Assembly (NCBI GenBank): GCA_039090855.1
Contig: CM077011.1
Location: forward strand, 30,843,001-30,907,000
Source: Macrothele yani
Lineage: Eukaryota > Arthropoda > Arachnida > Araneae > Macrothelidae
DNA length: 64,000 nt
Direction of reading: 5' to 3'
Below are positions 19,695 to 30,965 of the stretch, piece after piece. The translations under genes were made by a program, and so were the position numbers. Position 1 is the stretch's first letter; each line of letters begins with the position of its first letter. The notes under the pieces are model-generated. The model made no database searches, was not told the DNA's origin, and saw nothing but the letters and a program-made list of their open reading frames with translations.

Positions 19695-21130
19695 CAGTTT
19701 GCAGCTAAAAAGTTTAACGGTGCAAGAAAGTCATGGCACTGTCATCTCATTCTGTAAATTACAGACGGTTGTTTTCTACAATCCTTTGCCAACGTTCCAC
19801 GAGAGCCAAGATCTCATGGCGATAACAATTGGCATAATTCGAGTAGGTATACTCTCTGATGTCAGATTTCACATCCACCACTGAGGCAAAGCGCCGTCTT
19901 GGTGGAAAATGGGCCACAGAGGGAAACAAGTGGTAGTGATATGAGGCGAGGTCCAGACACTATGGGGTAGGAACTCAACCCTTTCCAATTCCTGTAGTTT
20001 TCGGCGGACTACTCGGGAGGTGTGGCTTGGTGCATTACCAGTTGCAGAAATGCATGCTCCCTATTAATGAGCGTTTGTGTAGCGTTAGCGCAGAACATTA
20101 CGGATCCTCTCAAGTTGTCCGGCATAGGGTTTCTCTTTCATAGCGTGACCATCTGGCACGAGTTCACAGGAATCTCACTATTCCACCAAACGCACAACAT
20201 GACTTTCCTCTCGTACCGCCCCACTTGTGTCACTGGCTGTGCTATAGCGTGACCATCTGGCACTAGTACACAGGACTCTCACTATTCCACCACACGCACA
20301 GCATGATTTTCCTTTCGTACCACCCAACTTGTGTCATTGGCTGTGCTATAGCGTGACCATCTGGAACGAGTTCACAGGACTCTCACTATTCCACCAAACG
20401 TACAGCATGACTTTCCTCTCGCTCTACTTGCGTCACTGGCTGTGCTTCCTAGACTGGCCTCAGCCAGTGGTTCCCAGTGGTAGTATAAACTAGGAATATG
20501 CACTTTTCATCACTTGTGAAGATACGGCTCCAAAACCTACCGTCCTGTGGATTTGACAGCAATCTGCGACAGAGAGCGACATGTTGTTCCGCCTGCTGAG
20601 GTGTCAGTTCATGAGGGGGGGGGATTTATGGACCCCTGGAAGAGAAACCAAGTTTGTGCAAGTGACGAAAGACATTAGATTGGGAACACCACACCTCATC
20701 TGTCAGTTGTTGTGTACTGTCACAGCCTCGACCTGGGTGCATATATTGGTAGCCGGTGGACGTCCTGGCTTCGACTGGTATCCTCAGCATTGAAACGCTG
20801 GAAATATTTTCGTGCAGTAATCCTGTTCACTGTTTTCTCGCCTTTAACTGCATAACCTTCTCTCCATATTGCTGACGGGTATAATCTCTTTTCCCAATAA
20901 TAGTGGGATTAGGAGCACCTGAACAGTACGTTAATCGACCTCCACCCTCAGCTCACCTGATGGCTCCGTCCCAAATCACGTCATCAGCCTCGTGTGTTTC
21001 ACGACATCACAGAAACCAGTCGACCCTTTTGAGCGTTTTGAACAGGAACAGAAGCACAATACCATGTGCTCCTCAAAACTGGACGAACTTTTGAATTAGC
21101 TTGGTATTTTCATTCCAAACGCTACATCGG
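19695..21130 (-). pseudogene. mariner-type transposase relic, near full span
   Basis: The minus strand, from high to low coordinates, shows several parts in order. First comes an HTH-like part (TARKYFQRFNAED near 20800, then SNVFRHLHKLGF). Then HELTPQQAEQHVALCRRLL. The first catalytic block is RIFTSDEKCIF, followed by RKVMLCVWWNSE. Then NAPSHTSRVVRRKLQELERV, with Gly where the second catalytic Asp should be. Last comes YHYHLFPSVAHFPPRRRFAS with ALVERWQRIVENN, the usual mariner terminus. Many frameshifts and stops occur. A 104-bp segment around the RKVMLCVWW block is present three times. TIRs were not found. Confidence 0.8.
20141..20452. repeat. three tandem copies of a 104-bp segment
   Basis: 'tagcgtgaccatctgg' starts at 20141, 20245 and 20349, giving a period of 104 bp. 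The unit is part of the mariner relic's coding sequence (minus strand). 104 is not a multiple of three, so the duplication also breaks the frame. Confidence 0.88.
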
Positions 21131-21194
21131 AACCTCCAAGTTTTTCATTACGTTTTGGCAACAACTAGCCGTTAGTCTGATTATAAATTAACCC

Positions 21195-23185
21195 TTAGAA
21201 GGTCAGCGACGCATCTAGCGCGTGCAAAGCTTTGCTTTACCCAGTATGATTGACGCTCCTAACGCGTGTAAAGCTTTCCAGTGTCAGCGACGGGTCTGGG
21301 GCGTGCAAAGCTTTCCTTTACTCAGTGACAGTGACGCGTCTAGTGGGTGTGAACCCAGTGTCAGCGACGCGTCTGGTGTGTGCAAAGGCTTCCCCAACTC
21401 AGTGTCATGTCATGGACGAAGTGTCAGCGACACGTCAGTGCGTGTAAACGGTTTCCGACTTAACACTGTGTTTTCCGACTTTACACAGTGCCACAATATT
21501 TTCCGACTTTACACAGTCCCAGCAAACTGTGTAAAGGAAAGCTTTGCACGCGCTAGACGCGTCACTAATACTGTGTAAAGGAAAGCTTTGCGTGCGCTAG
21601 CCGCGTGAGTGACACTGGGTAAAAGAAAGTTTTGCAAGCACTTGGCACGTCACTGACACTGGGTAAAGGAAAGTTTTCCACGAGCTAGACTTGTCAATGA
21701 CACTGGGGAAGGAAAGCTTTCCACGCGCTTGACGCGTCGCCAGCAATGTGTAAAGGAAAGCTTTGCACGCACGAGCCGCGTCGCTGTCACTGGGTAAAGG
21801 AAAGCTTCGCACTCGCTACACGCGTTGCTGATGCTGAGTAAAGAAATCTTTGGGCGCGCTAGACGTGCCATTGATACTAGGTAAAGGAAAGGTTTGAACG
21901 AGCAAGACGTGGAAAGCTTTGCACGCATTTGACGAGTCGTTAGCAATATGTAAATAAAGCTTTGCACACACGAGCCGCGTCGCTGTCACTGGTTAAAGGA
22001 AAGCTTCGCACTCGCTACACGCGTCGCTGATATTGGGTAAAGAAAGCTTTGAGCGCGCTGCACGCGCCATTGATACTAGGTAAAGGAAATTTTTGCACTA
22101 GCTAGACGTGTCAATGACACTGGGTAAGGAAAGCTTTGCACGCGTTTGACGCGTCGTTAGCAATGGGTAAAGGAAAGCTTTGCACGCACGAGCCGCGTCG
22201 GTGTAACTGGGTAAAGGAAAGCTTCGCACTCGCTACACGCGTCGCTGATACTAGGTAAAGAAAGCTTTGAGCGCGCTAGACGCGCCATTGATACTAGTTA
22301 AAGGAAAGATTTGAACGAGCGAGACGTGGAAAGCTTTGCACGCATTTGACGAGTCGTTAGCAATGGGTAAATAAAGCTTTGCACACACGAGCCGCGTCGC
22401 TGTCACTGGTTAAAGGAAAGCTTCGCACTCGCTACACGCATCGCTGATATTGGGTAAAGAAAGCTTTGAGCGCGCTGCAGGCGCCGTTGATACTAGGTAA
22501 AGGAAAGGTTTGAACGAGCTAGACGTGTCACGAGCTAGACGTGGAAAGCTTTGCACGCATTTGACGAGTCGTTAGCAATGGGTAAATAAAGCTTTGCACA
22601 CACGAGCCGCGTCGCTGTCACTGGGTAAAGGAAAGCTTCGCACTCGCTACACGAATCGCTGATATTGGGTAAAGAAAGCTTTGAGCGCGCTGCACGCCCC
22701 ATTGATACTAGGTAAAGGAAATGTTTGCACGAGCTAGACGTGTCAATGACACTGGGTAAGGAAAACTTTGCACGCGTTTGACGCGTCATTAGCAATGGAT
22801 AAAGGAAAGCTTTGCACGCGTTTGACGCGTCATTAGCAATGGATAAAGGAAAGCTTTGCACGCACGAGCCGCGTCGCTGTAACTGGGTAAAGGAAAGCTT
22901 CGCACTCGCTACACGCGTCGCTGATACTGCGTAAAGAAAGCTTTGAACGCGCTACACGCGCCATTGATACTAGGTAAAGGAAAGCTTTGAACGAGCTAGA
23001 CGTGTCAATGACACTGGGTAAGGAAAGCTTTGCACGCACGAGCCACGTCGCTGTTACTGGGTAAAGGAAAGCTTCGCACTCGCTACACGCATCGCTGATA
23101 CTGGGTAAAGAAAGCTTTGTGCGCGCTGCACGCGTCATTGACACTAGGTAAAGGAAAGCATTGTAGCCCTAGACGTGTCGCTGAC
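21195..23185. repeat. satellite array, ~43.5-bp monomer with AAGCTT and a polarity switch
   Basis: Monomers of about 43-44 bp follow the pattern 'ggtaaaggaaagctttgcac' then 'gcgctagacgcgtcactgac'. From about 21535 onward they read in that orientation; before about 21500 they are reverse complement ('gcgtgcaaagctttcc'). A non-repeat-like junction with 'ttttccgactttacac' copies lies between. 'acgagccgcgtcg'-type variants recur at 21771, 21970, 22188, 22387, 22602, 22864 and 23038 (the last is 'acgagccacgtcg'), spaced 174-262 bp apart, so there are higher-order units of about 4-6 monomers. Two monomers make 87 bp, a multiple of three, which keeps minus-strand frames open and gives the repeated peptide CKAFLYPV…RAKLSL. 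Confidence 0.93.
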
Positions 23186-24219
23186 ACTCAAAGTGTTAAA
23201 GGTGATACTCTCCATGTAAAATGAGTCGACAACGACATAGTCTGTAAGAACGAGTGTTTCTAGTACGAAAACGAGCTGTTTCTCTTGATGGTTGAGTAAT
23301 CTTGATTTTCATCTGTTCGTACTGCTGAGGCGGCTAAGTACAAATCTCAGAAGTGATACAGATATTGTGTTTATGCCTCTGTCGCTAATTCTCTGGAGTT
23401 GGTCTTTCTAAAGTAGGAAAGAATGATACTTGATGCCATCTGATGCTCACGGGAGGTTTCCTAAGTTAAAAATATGCCAACACTGAAGAATTTCTTTTTC
23501 TTAAAAGAAAATGAAGCATTTTTTATTTATGAGGGCAATCTATCTGTTTGACTCGTAATATTTCTTCTGAACTGCATCTAACGGAATATATTTTTTAAAC
23601 AAAAATCGATGCCATTAAACACCCTACTTTTTAATTTATTTAAACCTACAGAAACATGGAATAAAATCGCATGCTTTAAGGGGGGAAAAATCGTATGGGA
23701 TGCTTGTACAGTAGTTGAATGCTTCGTAATGTACTCTATACTTAAACGAGAATTTAAATAGCGTCTCTCATTTAATGGAATAAGTCTGTCTTTCGGTGTT
23801 ATCTTGCAAGAAGTCGGATGCGTTGCTTTATGAAAAGAATAAAAAAGGGGATAAATTTGGATCATCAGTGCTTTGCATTTTTGAAGGAAAAGAGCAATTC
23901 TTACCAGCGAGAGAGGTAAGCTCTGATTTTGGAAGAAATGGGTTCCTATACGAAGCCAATGAACGTCATTTCTCGAGCAAAGGTAGGAGCGTTTGCATGT
24001 AGCAATTAATTTTTCAATTATTCCCTAACAAGCAATTTAAGTGCTTCGCTCAATACTAATGAAAGAACTTGGAAAAAAAGAGCTGAAAAAATCTCCCACT
24101 ATCACTTAAAGACGAAATCAGCGTGTGCAGTGGATTAACTTAGTATAGTTTTTATGTTGGTGAAGTCTATCTTGGGCATACACCCTTTATTTCTTCTCTC
24201 GCTCTATTTTCTTTCTTTT

Positions 24220-24261
<42 letters not shown>

Positions 24262-25731
24262 GCTTTCTTTTACCATACCTGCTTCTTCTTTCTCCGTCAA
24301 CGTAGCGAAGTACATAATAAGCTTTTCATTACGGACACTGTTAAATGCTGTTCATTAGTCGTTATGCTGATGATCCATTTTGTAGAAGAATCCTCACCAT
24401 TCCTTAATGTTGTGGCGGTTGGTTTTAATGCACAACTTCTCAGTACGAGTATTAATGATGTGTCAATTAACGATGAACCTTGTGCGTGAGTTGAAAGCAC
24501 GTAAATTCTGACGGTGCCTTGGAATTGATCATCACAACATTGCGTTGTTGCACGGAGGGAAAATTTTGCTAGCAGTCAGCGTGAAATAAATTTCGGTCGA
24601 CATAATTATGAAATGCTCTTCGAAGCTCAAGAAGAAAGAGGAGCAAGGGGGCCCAATAGGGAAATCAGTGCTATCTTAATGAGGGTTAACTATGCGTCAT
24701 TTGTTGGGCTGCGCCATTTTTGTGATTACCTGTTTTTGTGGCAAATTAGTCCTCTAGGTCTTTCCCCCGCACACTCCATTTGCATTTTAAAGTTATTCTA
24801 CTCTTATATGCCAAAGATAGGTTCTTCTGATTTCACACTTTTTTGGAAACAGATGTGCTTAATCAATTATAAAAAGTCACTATCTTGGCTTTTCTTTTTT
24901 TTTTTAATTTAATTTTCTTTTTTCTTTCTTTTTTTTTTATGATTGGTTTCTGAGTATCTCTGACATAAAACAAAGTTAGACCTCTTTTTTCTCTCCGAAA
25001 CGCATGGAATTTTTTTCCTAGATAGAAGGAAGGATCTCTGCAGTTAATGGTGTTCTGGTTATAGGTATGCGAATGGCAAAAATTAAAGGTAGGTTTTACA
25101 AATAGCGTGACATACGGCGCTTCAATATTTCCTCTTTATTTACAGGCTTGCAATGCCGAAGAGAGAATGATGGCTGCTTTTCATGAGCGACGGAACCCAA
25201 TAACTTCGCGAGGGGGGGGGGACTTATCTGAGAGTTAACCATTTAACCGGATGGAACGAATTAACTCGGGGTTACCAAAATCGACTGACATCAGCTCGAA
25301 CCAATCTATTCGCTGTTTAAGAACTGAACCAGACCCAGCTGGGACAAGTGATCCTCCACATCAGAAAACGTTTTGTAACCGGGGCTTCCATATTTATCAG
25401 AAGCGAGATTCTGTAGCCATTTTTAGAGATAGTGAATTGTAATCATTTTCTTTCAATTCCCGCCATTTGGATGGGAAGGGCAGCGACAGGCAAAGTATCT
25501 TTTTCCCACGCGTCGCAGCAGAGGGGGTGTTAGATTTATAGTTTCGTCGATGTGAGAAGAATGAAACTGGACATTATTGCTTTTCTGCTGTCCCAAGGAA
25601 AGCGGCGAAGCAAGTCGAGGGCCAATTAAGGAATCTTGCGTTTTTCGGAGAGGAGGCATCTGAATGGGTGTGGCTGACAGAACTCGGTGGTAGAAGGTCG
25701 ACGAAGCGGAAGATCTTTAGCGAGGGTGCTA
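23186..25731. other. unassigned sequence with a CT microsatellite
   Basis: No gene is recognised. A (CT)n run lies at about 24221-24262. Poly-T tracts lie near 24894-24940 and a G-run near 25211-25220. The frame at 24154-24489 is mostly CT-repeat translation. Confidence 0.45.
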
Positions 25732-25740
25732 GTATCTTCG

Positions 25741-25927
25741 AGCCGCCCCGGTGGCGCAGTGGTCTAAGCAATGGCCTCTGATCATTCGTCCGAAAGGGTC
25801 CGGGTTCGAATCCCGGTGAGGCATGGATGTTGTGTTTGTCTTACGGCACTGGCTCTCTCCCTTCCCTGAAACCAGTGACCCTAAATTAAGGACGGGCGAC
25901 TGCTTATAGCCCATTGAGTTGCTCACG
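25741..25927 (+). mobile_element. SINE A, copy 2 (best-preserved head)
   Basis: 'ggtggcgcagtggtctaagc' and 'gggttcgaatcccgg' give clear Pol III boxes, followed by the standard body ending '…gagttgctcacg'. The flanks 'tatcttcg' (25733-25740) and 'tatctacg' (25928-25935) look like the target duplication. Confidence 0.9.
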
Positions 25928-26035
25928 TATCTACGGGACGAAGGGAAGGAGGAAAGAAATGAGGCCGATGATACTGGGTGCTAGTATCTTCGGGACGAAG
26001 GGAAGGAGGAAAGAAATGAGGCCGATGATAGAGGA
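25928..26035. repeat. two direct copies of a ~50-bp segment after SINE A
   Basis: 'gggacgaagggaaggaggaa' with 'agaaatgaggccgatgata' occurs twice, at about 25935 and 25991. The second copy is preceded by 'gctagtatcttc', the sequence found before the SINE, so the empty target and flank were duplicated. Confidence 0.8.
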
Positions 26036-26642
26036 GACGGAAGGAGATCATGAGGGATTAATATGTAGAAAGGACAGAGATCAGGACAAGGCTTAAAGAC
26101 ATTCCCGGTAACATCTGAATAAACGTTTTCCTCGCTGCAAAATTTAGCCTCAGTCGATTCACTTTTCTATACTTTGTATTGTATTTATCTGCTCCAGTTG
26201 GGAGAATTACGGATTATACCACCGATACCGAACTTACTGCAAAGGGAAGCATCAAACGAAACCCTCCACACAGGGCGCTGTAATAGAACTCAGCACCAAG
26301 CGCTGCATCAGTTTCTTTCCCTTTAGCTTTGTTATTCAAATTTATCATTTAGAGGGATGACTGACACAAATGATTTCTGACCGATTACTTGCAAAAATGA
26401 CTACAGTAATGGCGACGAACATACGAAAGGAGAGAAAAGATGATCGAGTCACTTGTTTCCACCCACTGACAAGATGTCCGTATCAAGGGGACTAGTTCTT
26501 CTCCATCATGCGGCGAGCCATGGAGCAGAAAATAACGGACCGAAAGGGGTGCAGAGAATTCGGTGTACAATTTGGTTCAGACACATATTCCGCCGCTTAA
26601 AGAATTGAAACAATAAAAAAAGACGAAAAAAAAAATCATAGT
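26036..26642. other. unassigned sequence
   Basis: No gene or repeat family is recognised. Confidence 0.4.
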
Positions 26643-26643
26643 A

Positions 26644-27880
26644 TATACAATAGATTGACAAAAGTCGCCGGACACCCCTTTAAAAGCTAATGAACGGATC
26701 CGCTGCGTTGTAACGATGCACGGTACAGCTGCAAACGGTGTAAAACAAGCCTGCGGATGACAGCGAACATATTGCACGGTGAGGTTGAGTCAACATGTCG
26801 CGGCGGAAGAAAACTGACTTTGAGAAAGGAAAGATGATTGAGTGTTATATTAGTGGGTTGTCCATAACAGAAACCGAGAGGCGTTTAAACATATTCAAGT
26901 CAACTGTTTTTGAGGTACTGAATAAGTGGAAGGCACATGGCGTGCCTGAAGCAGCAAAACGTACCGGCAGACCAAAGAAAATCAGTGATAGAGGACGTCG
27001 AAGCCTCAGGAAAGTCGTTACAGCTAATCTGCGGAGTGCTGCACAAGAGCTCAGTGTACACGTGAGTAAAAATGCTGGAATCTCAGTATGTACACGCACC
27101 ATTCGCAGGGAACTTCATTCCATGGGTTACCATGGTCGTGCGGCTGCTCTAAAGCCTTTCATCTCCACTCTGAATGCTATTCGTCGTTTAGCATGGTGTG
27201 AAGAACATTTATCGTGGACCGTAGATCAATGGAAGCTGGTCCTATGGACTGATGAGTCCAGATACGCAATCCATCAGTCTGATGGCCGTGTGTGGGTATG
27301 ACGGTAGCCGGGAGAACGCTATTTACCACAGTGTACTGGTCAAGTTTGGAGCTGGCAGTGTACTTGTGTGGGGGTGTTTTTCGTGCTATGGTCCCGGCCC
27401 ATTAGCTATCGTGGACAAACCAGTTAACCAGCACGTCTACCTCGATATTCTGGACAATTATGCCCTACCAACTCTGCGACAATACTATGGAACAGGGCCT
27501 TGTTGGTACCACGAGGATAATGCACCGAGCCATAAAGCAAGGAGTGTTACGGCGTGATTTGACCATAATTCCGTATCGTGTGTGGACTGGCCAGCAAAAA
27601 TCCCTGATCTTAATCCCATAGGGCACCTATGGGATGAATTAGAACGCCGCATAAGTAGTTTTGAACCAAGGCCTGCTACTAAGCAATAGTAGCAGCAGCA
27701 TTACGTACTGAATGGAAGCGCATACCTATCGCTGTGTTCCAAAACCTTGTCGAAAGCATGTCTCGAAATGTCAGGTTATGCATTAAGGCAAAAAATGGAC
27801 CGACACCGTACTAATTTATGTCAATAATATGTTGTGTTTCTCTTCTAAGTGTCCGGTGACTTTTGTCAACATAGTGTATA
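26644..27880 (+). mobile_element. Tc1-like DNA transposon, degraded
   Basis: The inverted ends 26644-26675 and 27849-27880 match at 28 of 32 bases, including 'ttgacaaaagtc' and 'ccggacac'. The ends begin with TA, consistent with a TA target. The interior is a broken Tc1-type transposase on the plus strand. Confidence 0.88.
26795..27790 (+). pseudogene. Tc1-like transposase with frameshift, stops and lost catalytic Glu
   Basis: The start Met at 26795 opens MSRRKKTDFEKGKMIECYIS, with an HTH and a GRPKK linker (TGRPKKISDRGRRS), and reads to the first catalytic block LWTDESRYAIH. Near 27295 a frameshift moves it into the frame SVLVWGCFSC … WYHEDNAPSHKA (second Asp present). A stop follows at RSVTA, then the frame continues VSCVDWPAKIPDLNPIGHLW. 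At the third catalytic position, Gly (ggg) stands where family logic expects Glu; spacing from the second Asp is 34. More stops follow near 27687. It is not functional. Confidence 0.88.
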
Positions 27881-27891
27881 TGCAAATACTC

Positions 27892-28130
27892 CTACAAATC
27901 ATTGTCAACTATCATTAATCCACTGCTGGATGAAGGTCTCTTCTATAACTTTCCCTCTTCAGCATATCTCTTCCGAGCATGCTTTCGAATTTCATCCACC
28001 CATCCCCATGAGATCTGCTTCTAAATCTTCTCCTGCCCCATGGTGAAATCCAATCTAATATCTCAGTTGTTTAACTGTAGTCAGTTCTTCTAGCAGTACA
28101 TATATCCAGCCCATTTCTATTTGAGAATTC
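27892..28130 (-). pseudogene. RTE LINE 3' tail fragment
   Basis: 'ttaatccactgctggatgaa', then 'tcgaatttcatccacccatc' and 'tgaaatccaatctaatatct', match the 9022-9250 LINE tail in order and orientation. It begins about ten bases outside the Tc1 right end. Confidence 0.8.
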
Positions 28131-28799
28131 TTTAACGATCTTCTTTAAAGTGAAAACCACAACTTTCAACTTATGCGTGCAAAATCAATTTTCAAAGTTG
28201 TACGTTTTCGAGAAAGCTGCAAAACGTGGTGACTGTCTCCTGCAAATTTTCATTAAAAATAAAAAAAAAGTTTACATCATATGTGAGCCACAAATTTTTA
28301 AGATGTTTCATAGGAAGACCCTTAAGTGAGGGGACCATGAAATTCCAGGGTGCTCCGGACACCCGTGTCCTCTACGTTCCCCCGCCCGGGATTTTTTTCA
28401 ACACTCAAGAACTGATTCACTCCCACCGGATGATACAAGCTTGATCATCCAAGATGTTTCTTTTTCTCCTGAAATTCTGTCAACATTTCAGGGCCATAAC
28501 ACACATACAAATGCACGCGCGCACGTTTGCACATGTGTTTATGTGTGACGATAAAGTAAATTTTCATTAATAACAGTTACTTATGAAACTTTATTACCGA
28601 ACTTTTTTTCATCCTTCGAGGTTTTACCTTCTCACAAAATTTTACGGGTGTTAATTTGTTCGCATACCGGCCACTCAATTAGATTATTGTAGGTGGTATG
28701 ATAACTGATGAGCAGATACACGTAAACGTCACTATATACAAAATATGTGGTCACGTGTATCACCACGTGATCTGGTAAACTATTTAGGACTTCTGCTCG
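28131..28799. other. unassigned sequence
   Basis: No gene is recognised. A short palindrome 'gtgctccggacac' with C-rich flanks lies near 28350-28390, and a short CG/CA-rich patch near 28515. Confidence 0.4.
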
Positions 28800-28813
28800 T
28801 TAGTTATCGTTTG

Positions 28814-29132
28814 TAAGGGCCGCGGGTGGCCTAGTGGGCAACGTTCATGACTGCCACGGGAAGGGCCTCAGGTTCGATCCCAAGCAGGTACGAATGCTCG
28901 ATCTACTAAATACCCGCCGTGCGTCGGATGGGCACGTTAAGCCGTCGGAACACTGCCCCCCTCCGGTAAAAAATAAGGGCGTCTTCCTCCCCTTTTCTAC
29001 TTCGCTTCCGTGTCACTTTCCTATCGAGCGCTCTAGCCCAAATCTCTTAGTTTCAGATTTCTAAGCGTTGTTTAAGACCTGGGGGTCAGACACTCCCTTC
29101 CTAAAATCCTCTACATATGATCATATGAAATA
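28814..29132 (+). mobile_element. SINE B, copy 4, with 14-bp target duplication
   Basis: The head is 'gccgcgggtggcctagtggg' and box B is 'ggttcgatccc'. The body includes 'cgtcggatgggcacgttaag' and the tail is 'ctacatatgatcatatg'. 'ttagttatcgtttg' occurs directly before (28800-28813) and after (29133-29146), a perfect 14-bp target duplication that fixes the element's ends. Confidence 0.93.
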
Positions 29133-29279
29133 TTAGTTATCGTTTGAAGTGCTGATCCCAATCAGAAAAACAAAGTATCTTTCAAAGTTCGATAAAAGGC
29201 TTATTGTGTGTGCCGGTCTGACTAGAGCGACGATTTTATACACAGCAGAGCTGATTGGTTCCTCAAAAGGTTAGATATC

Positions 29280-29790
29280 TGGCGTCTTTTGTCAATGCAA
29301 AAATAACCAACGTTGTTTGTCTAAGAGGGCTAACTGTGGCGCGACCACAATCTGCCAGGAACGAGATCGCCGTCGTCTGAGAAGGCTTGTACGGAGAAAC
29401 AGGACTTTCCGTGTGCAACAATTGACTGAGACGTTCAATGAAATCTTTTTCCAACCCATACCCTAGTGAGGTATTGAAGAGGATCGGTTTTGGCAGTCGC
29501 ATGCCTTTACGGAAACTACTGATTTCTGGGAATAACCGGAAAGTTTGTCTACAGTGGTGTCAGGAACACCATGACTAGACACTAGAAGATTGGAAAGGAG
29601 TCATGTGGTCTGCGGTACACCTTGTTCTATACCGACGGCAGGCAGAGAGTTTGGTGGGAGCTCCAAGAAGCAATGGACCCAACTTTCCTTGTAAATACAA
29701 CTCAAGTTTCTGGAGGTGGTGTCCTGGCGAGGGGTACGTTCTGTTGGTATAGAACAGATCCCCTCATACTGTAGGTAGTTCGGGTGTCCT
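29280..29790 (+). pseudogene. Tc1-like transposase relic
   Basis: Plus-strand pieces in broken frames read RDRRRLRRLVRRNRTFRVQQ, then RKVCLQWCQEHHD, a stop, TLEDWKGVMWS (just before the first catalytic Asp, which is lost), then TDGRQRVWWELQEAMDPTFL and VSGGGVLARGTFCW. This order matches the HTH linker to mid-core of Tc1 transposases. The second and third catalytic blocks are absent. A 21-bp inverted copy of the GGGV region lies at 29859-29879. Confidence 0.7.
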
Positions 29791-30230
29791 CCAAGGGTTA
29801 CTTGAGCATTGTCTTAACTAACTCAGTGAGGTGTTTTAATCATTTCAGATTGCGAGCACACCACCTCCAGAAACTTGAAACCGCCTTCTATTTATTGCTA
29901 TGGTGTCGTCCACTATCGTAAAATGCGACACGTTGATTGGCGCAGTATCTTAAAGTCTGTGGATGACGCTTTCAGTTTGCAGCCTCACGGATGGAAATAC
30001 TTGCTGAGGAAAATGGCAACACATTTATTTATAAAGCAAACACTTGTTTATAGCATGTATTTCTAACATGAAGCTTTTCGACTTGGTTGTAGCGAAGCTC
30101 TCAATTTTACGTTTTTGTTAGTGTTGGCATGTTGTAATAGTTTGAAGTGAGATTATTTTTAAAATTTTGTAGTTTTTAGCAGAAATTTATATCGTATCTG
30201 TTTAAAGTGTAATACCGTATTTCTTAAGTG
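29791..30230. other. unassigned, includes inverted copy of transposase sequence
   Basis: 29859-29879 is the exact reverse complement of 29703-29723 in the Tc1 relic. Otherwise no feature is seen. Confidence 0.5.
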
Positions 30231-30374
30231 ATGTCTCAAGGAACGTATCTGGCTGGTTCTGCTAAAAGAAAATTAAAGACGGAAAAAGAAGAATCAACCA
30301 AAAAACTCGCAGGATCGGTTACGGTCATTCATCTACGGTCAGTCAAAACCCGGGTATTTCTTAGAATAAAATGA
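30231..30374 (+). pseudogene. hAT-type / ZMYM-like transposase N-terminal remnant
   Basis: A 47-codon frame starts MSQGTYLAGSAKRKLKTEKE, then STKKLAGSV. The 'SGA.KRKLK.EKEE…KKL' start is the N-terminus I associate with hAT transposases carrying a TTF-type zinc finger. Downstream to about 30640 the frames are broken; a piece NHQIKLYFNDGIRWRYN with GTWFENCRF could be the zinc-finger region but is weak. It is a relic and the call is tentative. Confidence 0.45.
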
Positions 30375-30760
30375 TTATTTTTTGTGCATCAAGTAATGAA
30401 CATTGTAAAGATTTTGATGCATTAGCGAAGGATTCCAAAGACGGTGATCCATTTTTGAATGTTTTTTTTTTCAAGAAAAGGAGGTTTTGCCATTAAATAT
30501 GAATATGAATCGGGAGAATAATCACCAAATAAAACTGTATTTTAATGATGGCATTCGATGGAGATACAACATATCTTCATGTCGCAGCAGAAGTTTTCGT
30601 AGCGGAACATGGTTTGAGAACTGTCGATTTCCTTTAATAAAATAACCCCGAAAATGTGATTTGTGAACCATGTTTGGCGATTTATCACTTACTCTGGATT
30701 TTTAATTCATTACACCTAGAATATTGTTATTTAAACCTAGAATATTGTTATTTGTGTCAC
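30375..30760. other. unassigned, possible hAT relic continuation
   Basis: Broken frames may continue the hAT N-terminal remnant. A direct duplication 'cctagaatattgttattt' lies at about 30714-30754. Confidence 0.4.
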
Positions 30761-30965
30761 TTTTTTTTATTGGAGGTTTAACGACCACCGTGAGCAACTC
30801 AATGGGCTATAAGCAGTCGCCCGTCCCTAATTTAGGGTCACTGGTTCCAGGGAAGGGAGAGAGCCAGTGCCGTAAGACAAACACAACATCTATGCCTCAC
30901 CGGGACCCTTTTCGGACGAATGATCAGAGGCCATCGCTTAGACCACTGCGCCACCGGGGTGGCGC
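30761..30965 (-). mobile_element. SINE A, copy 3
   Basis: A full minus-strand copy from its T-rich (poly-A) side to 'gcgccaccggggtggcgc'. 'gtcactttt' occurs on both sides (30756 and 30966), a likely target duplication. The box B side is slightly changed: 'caccgggacccttttcgg' lacks part of the GAAC core. Confidence 0.88.
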
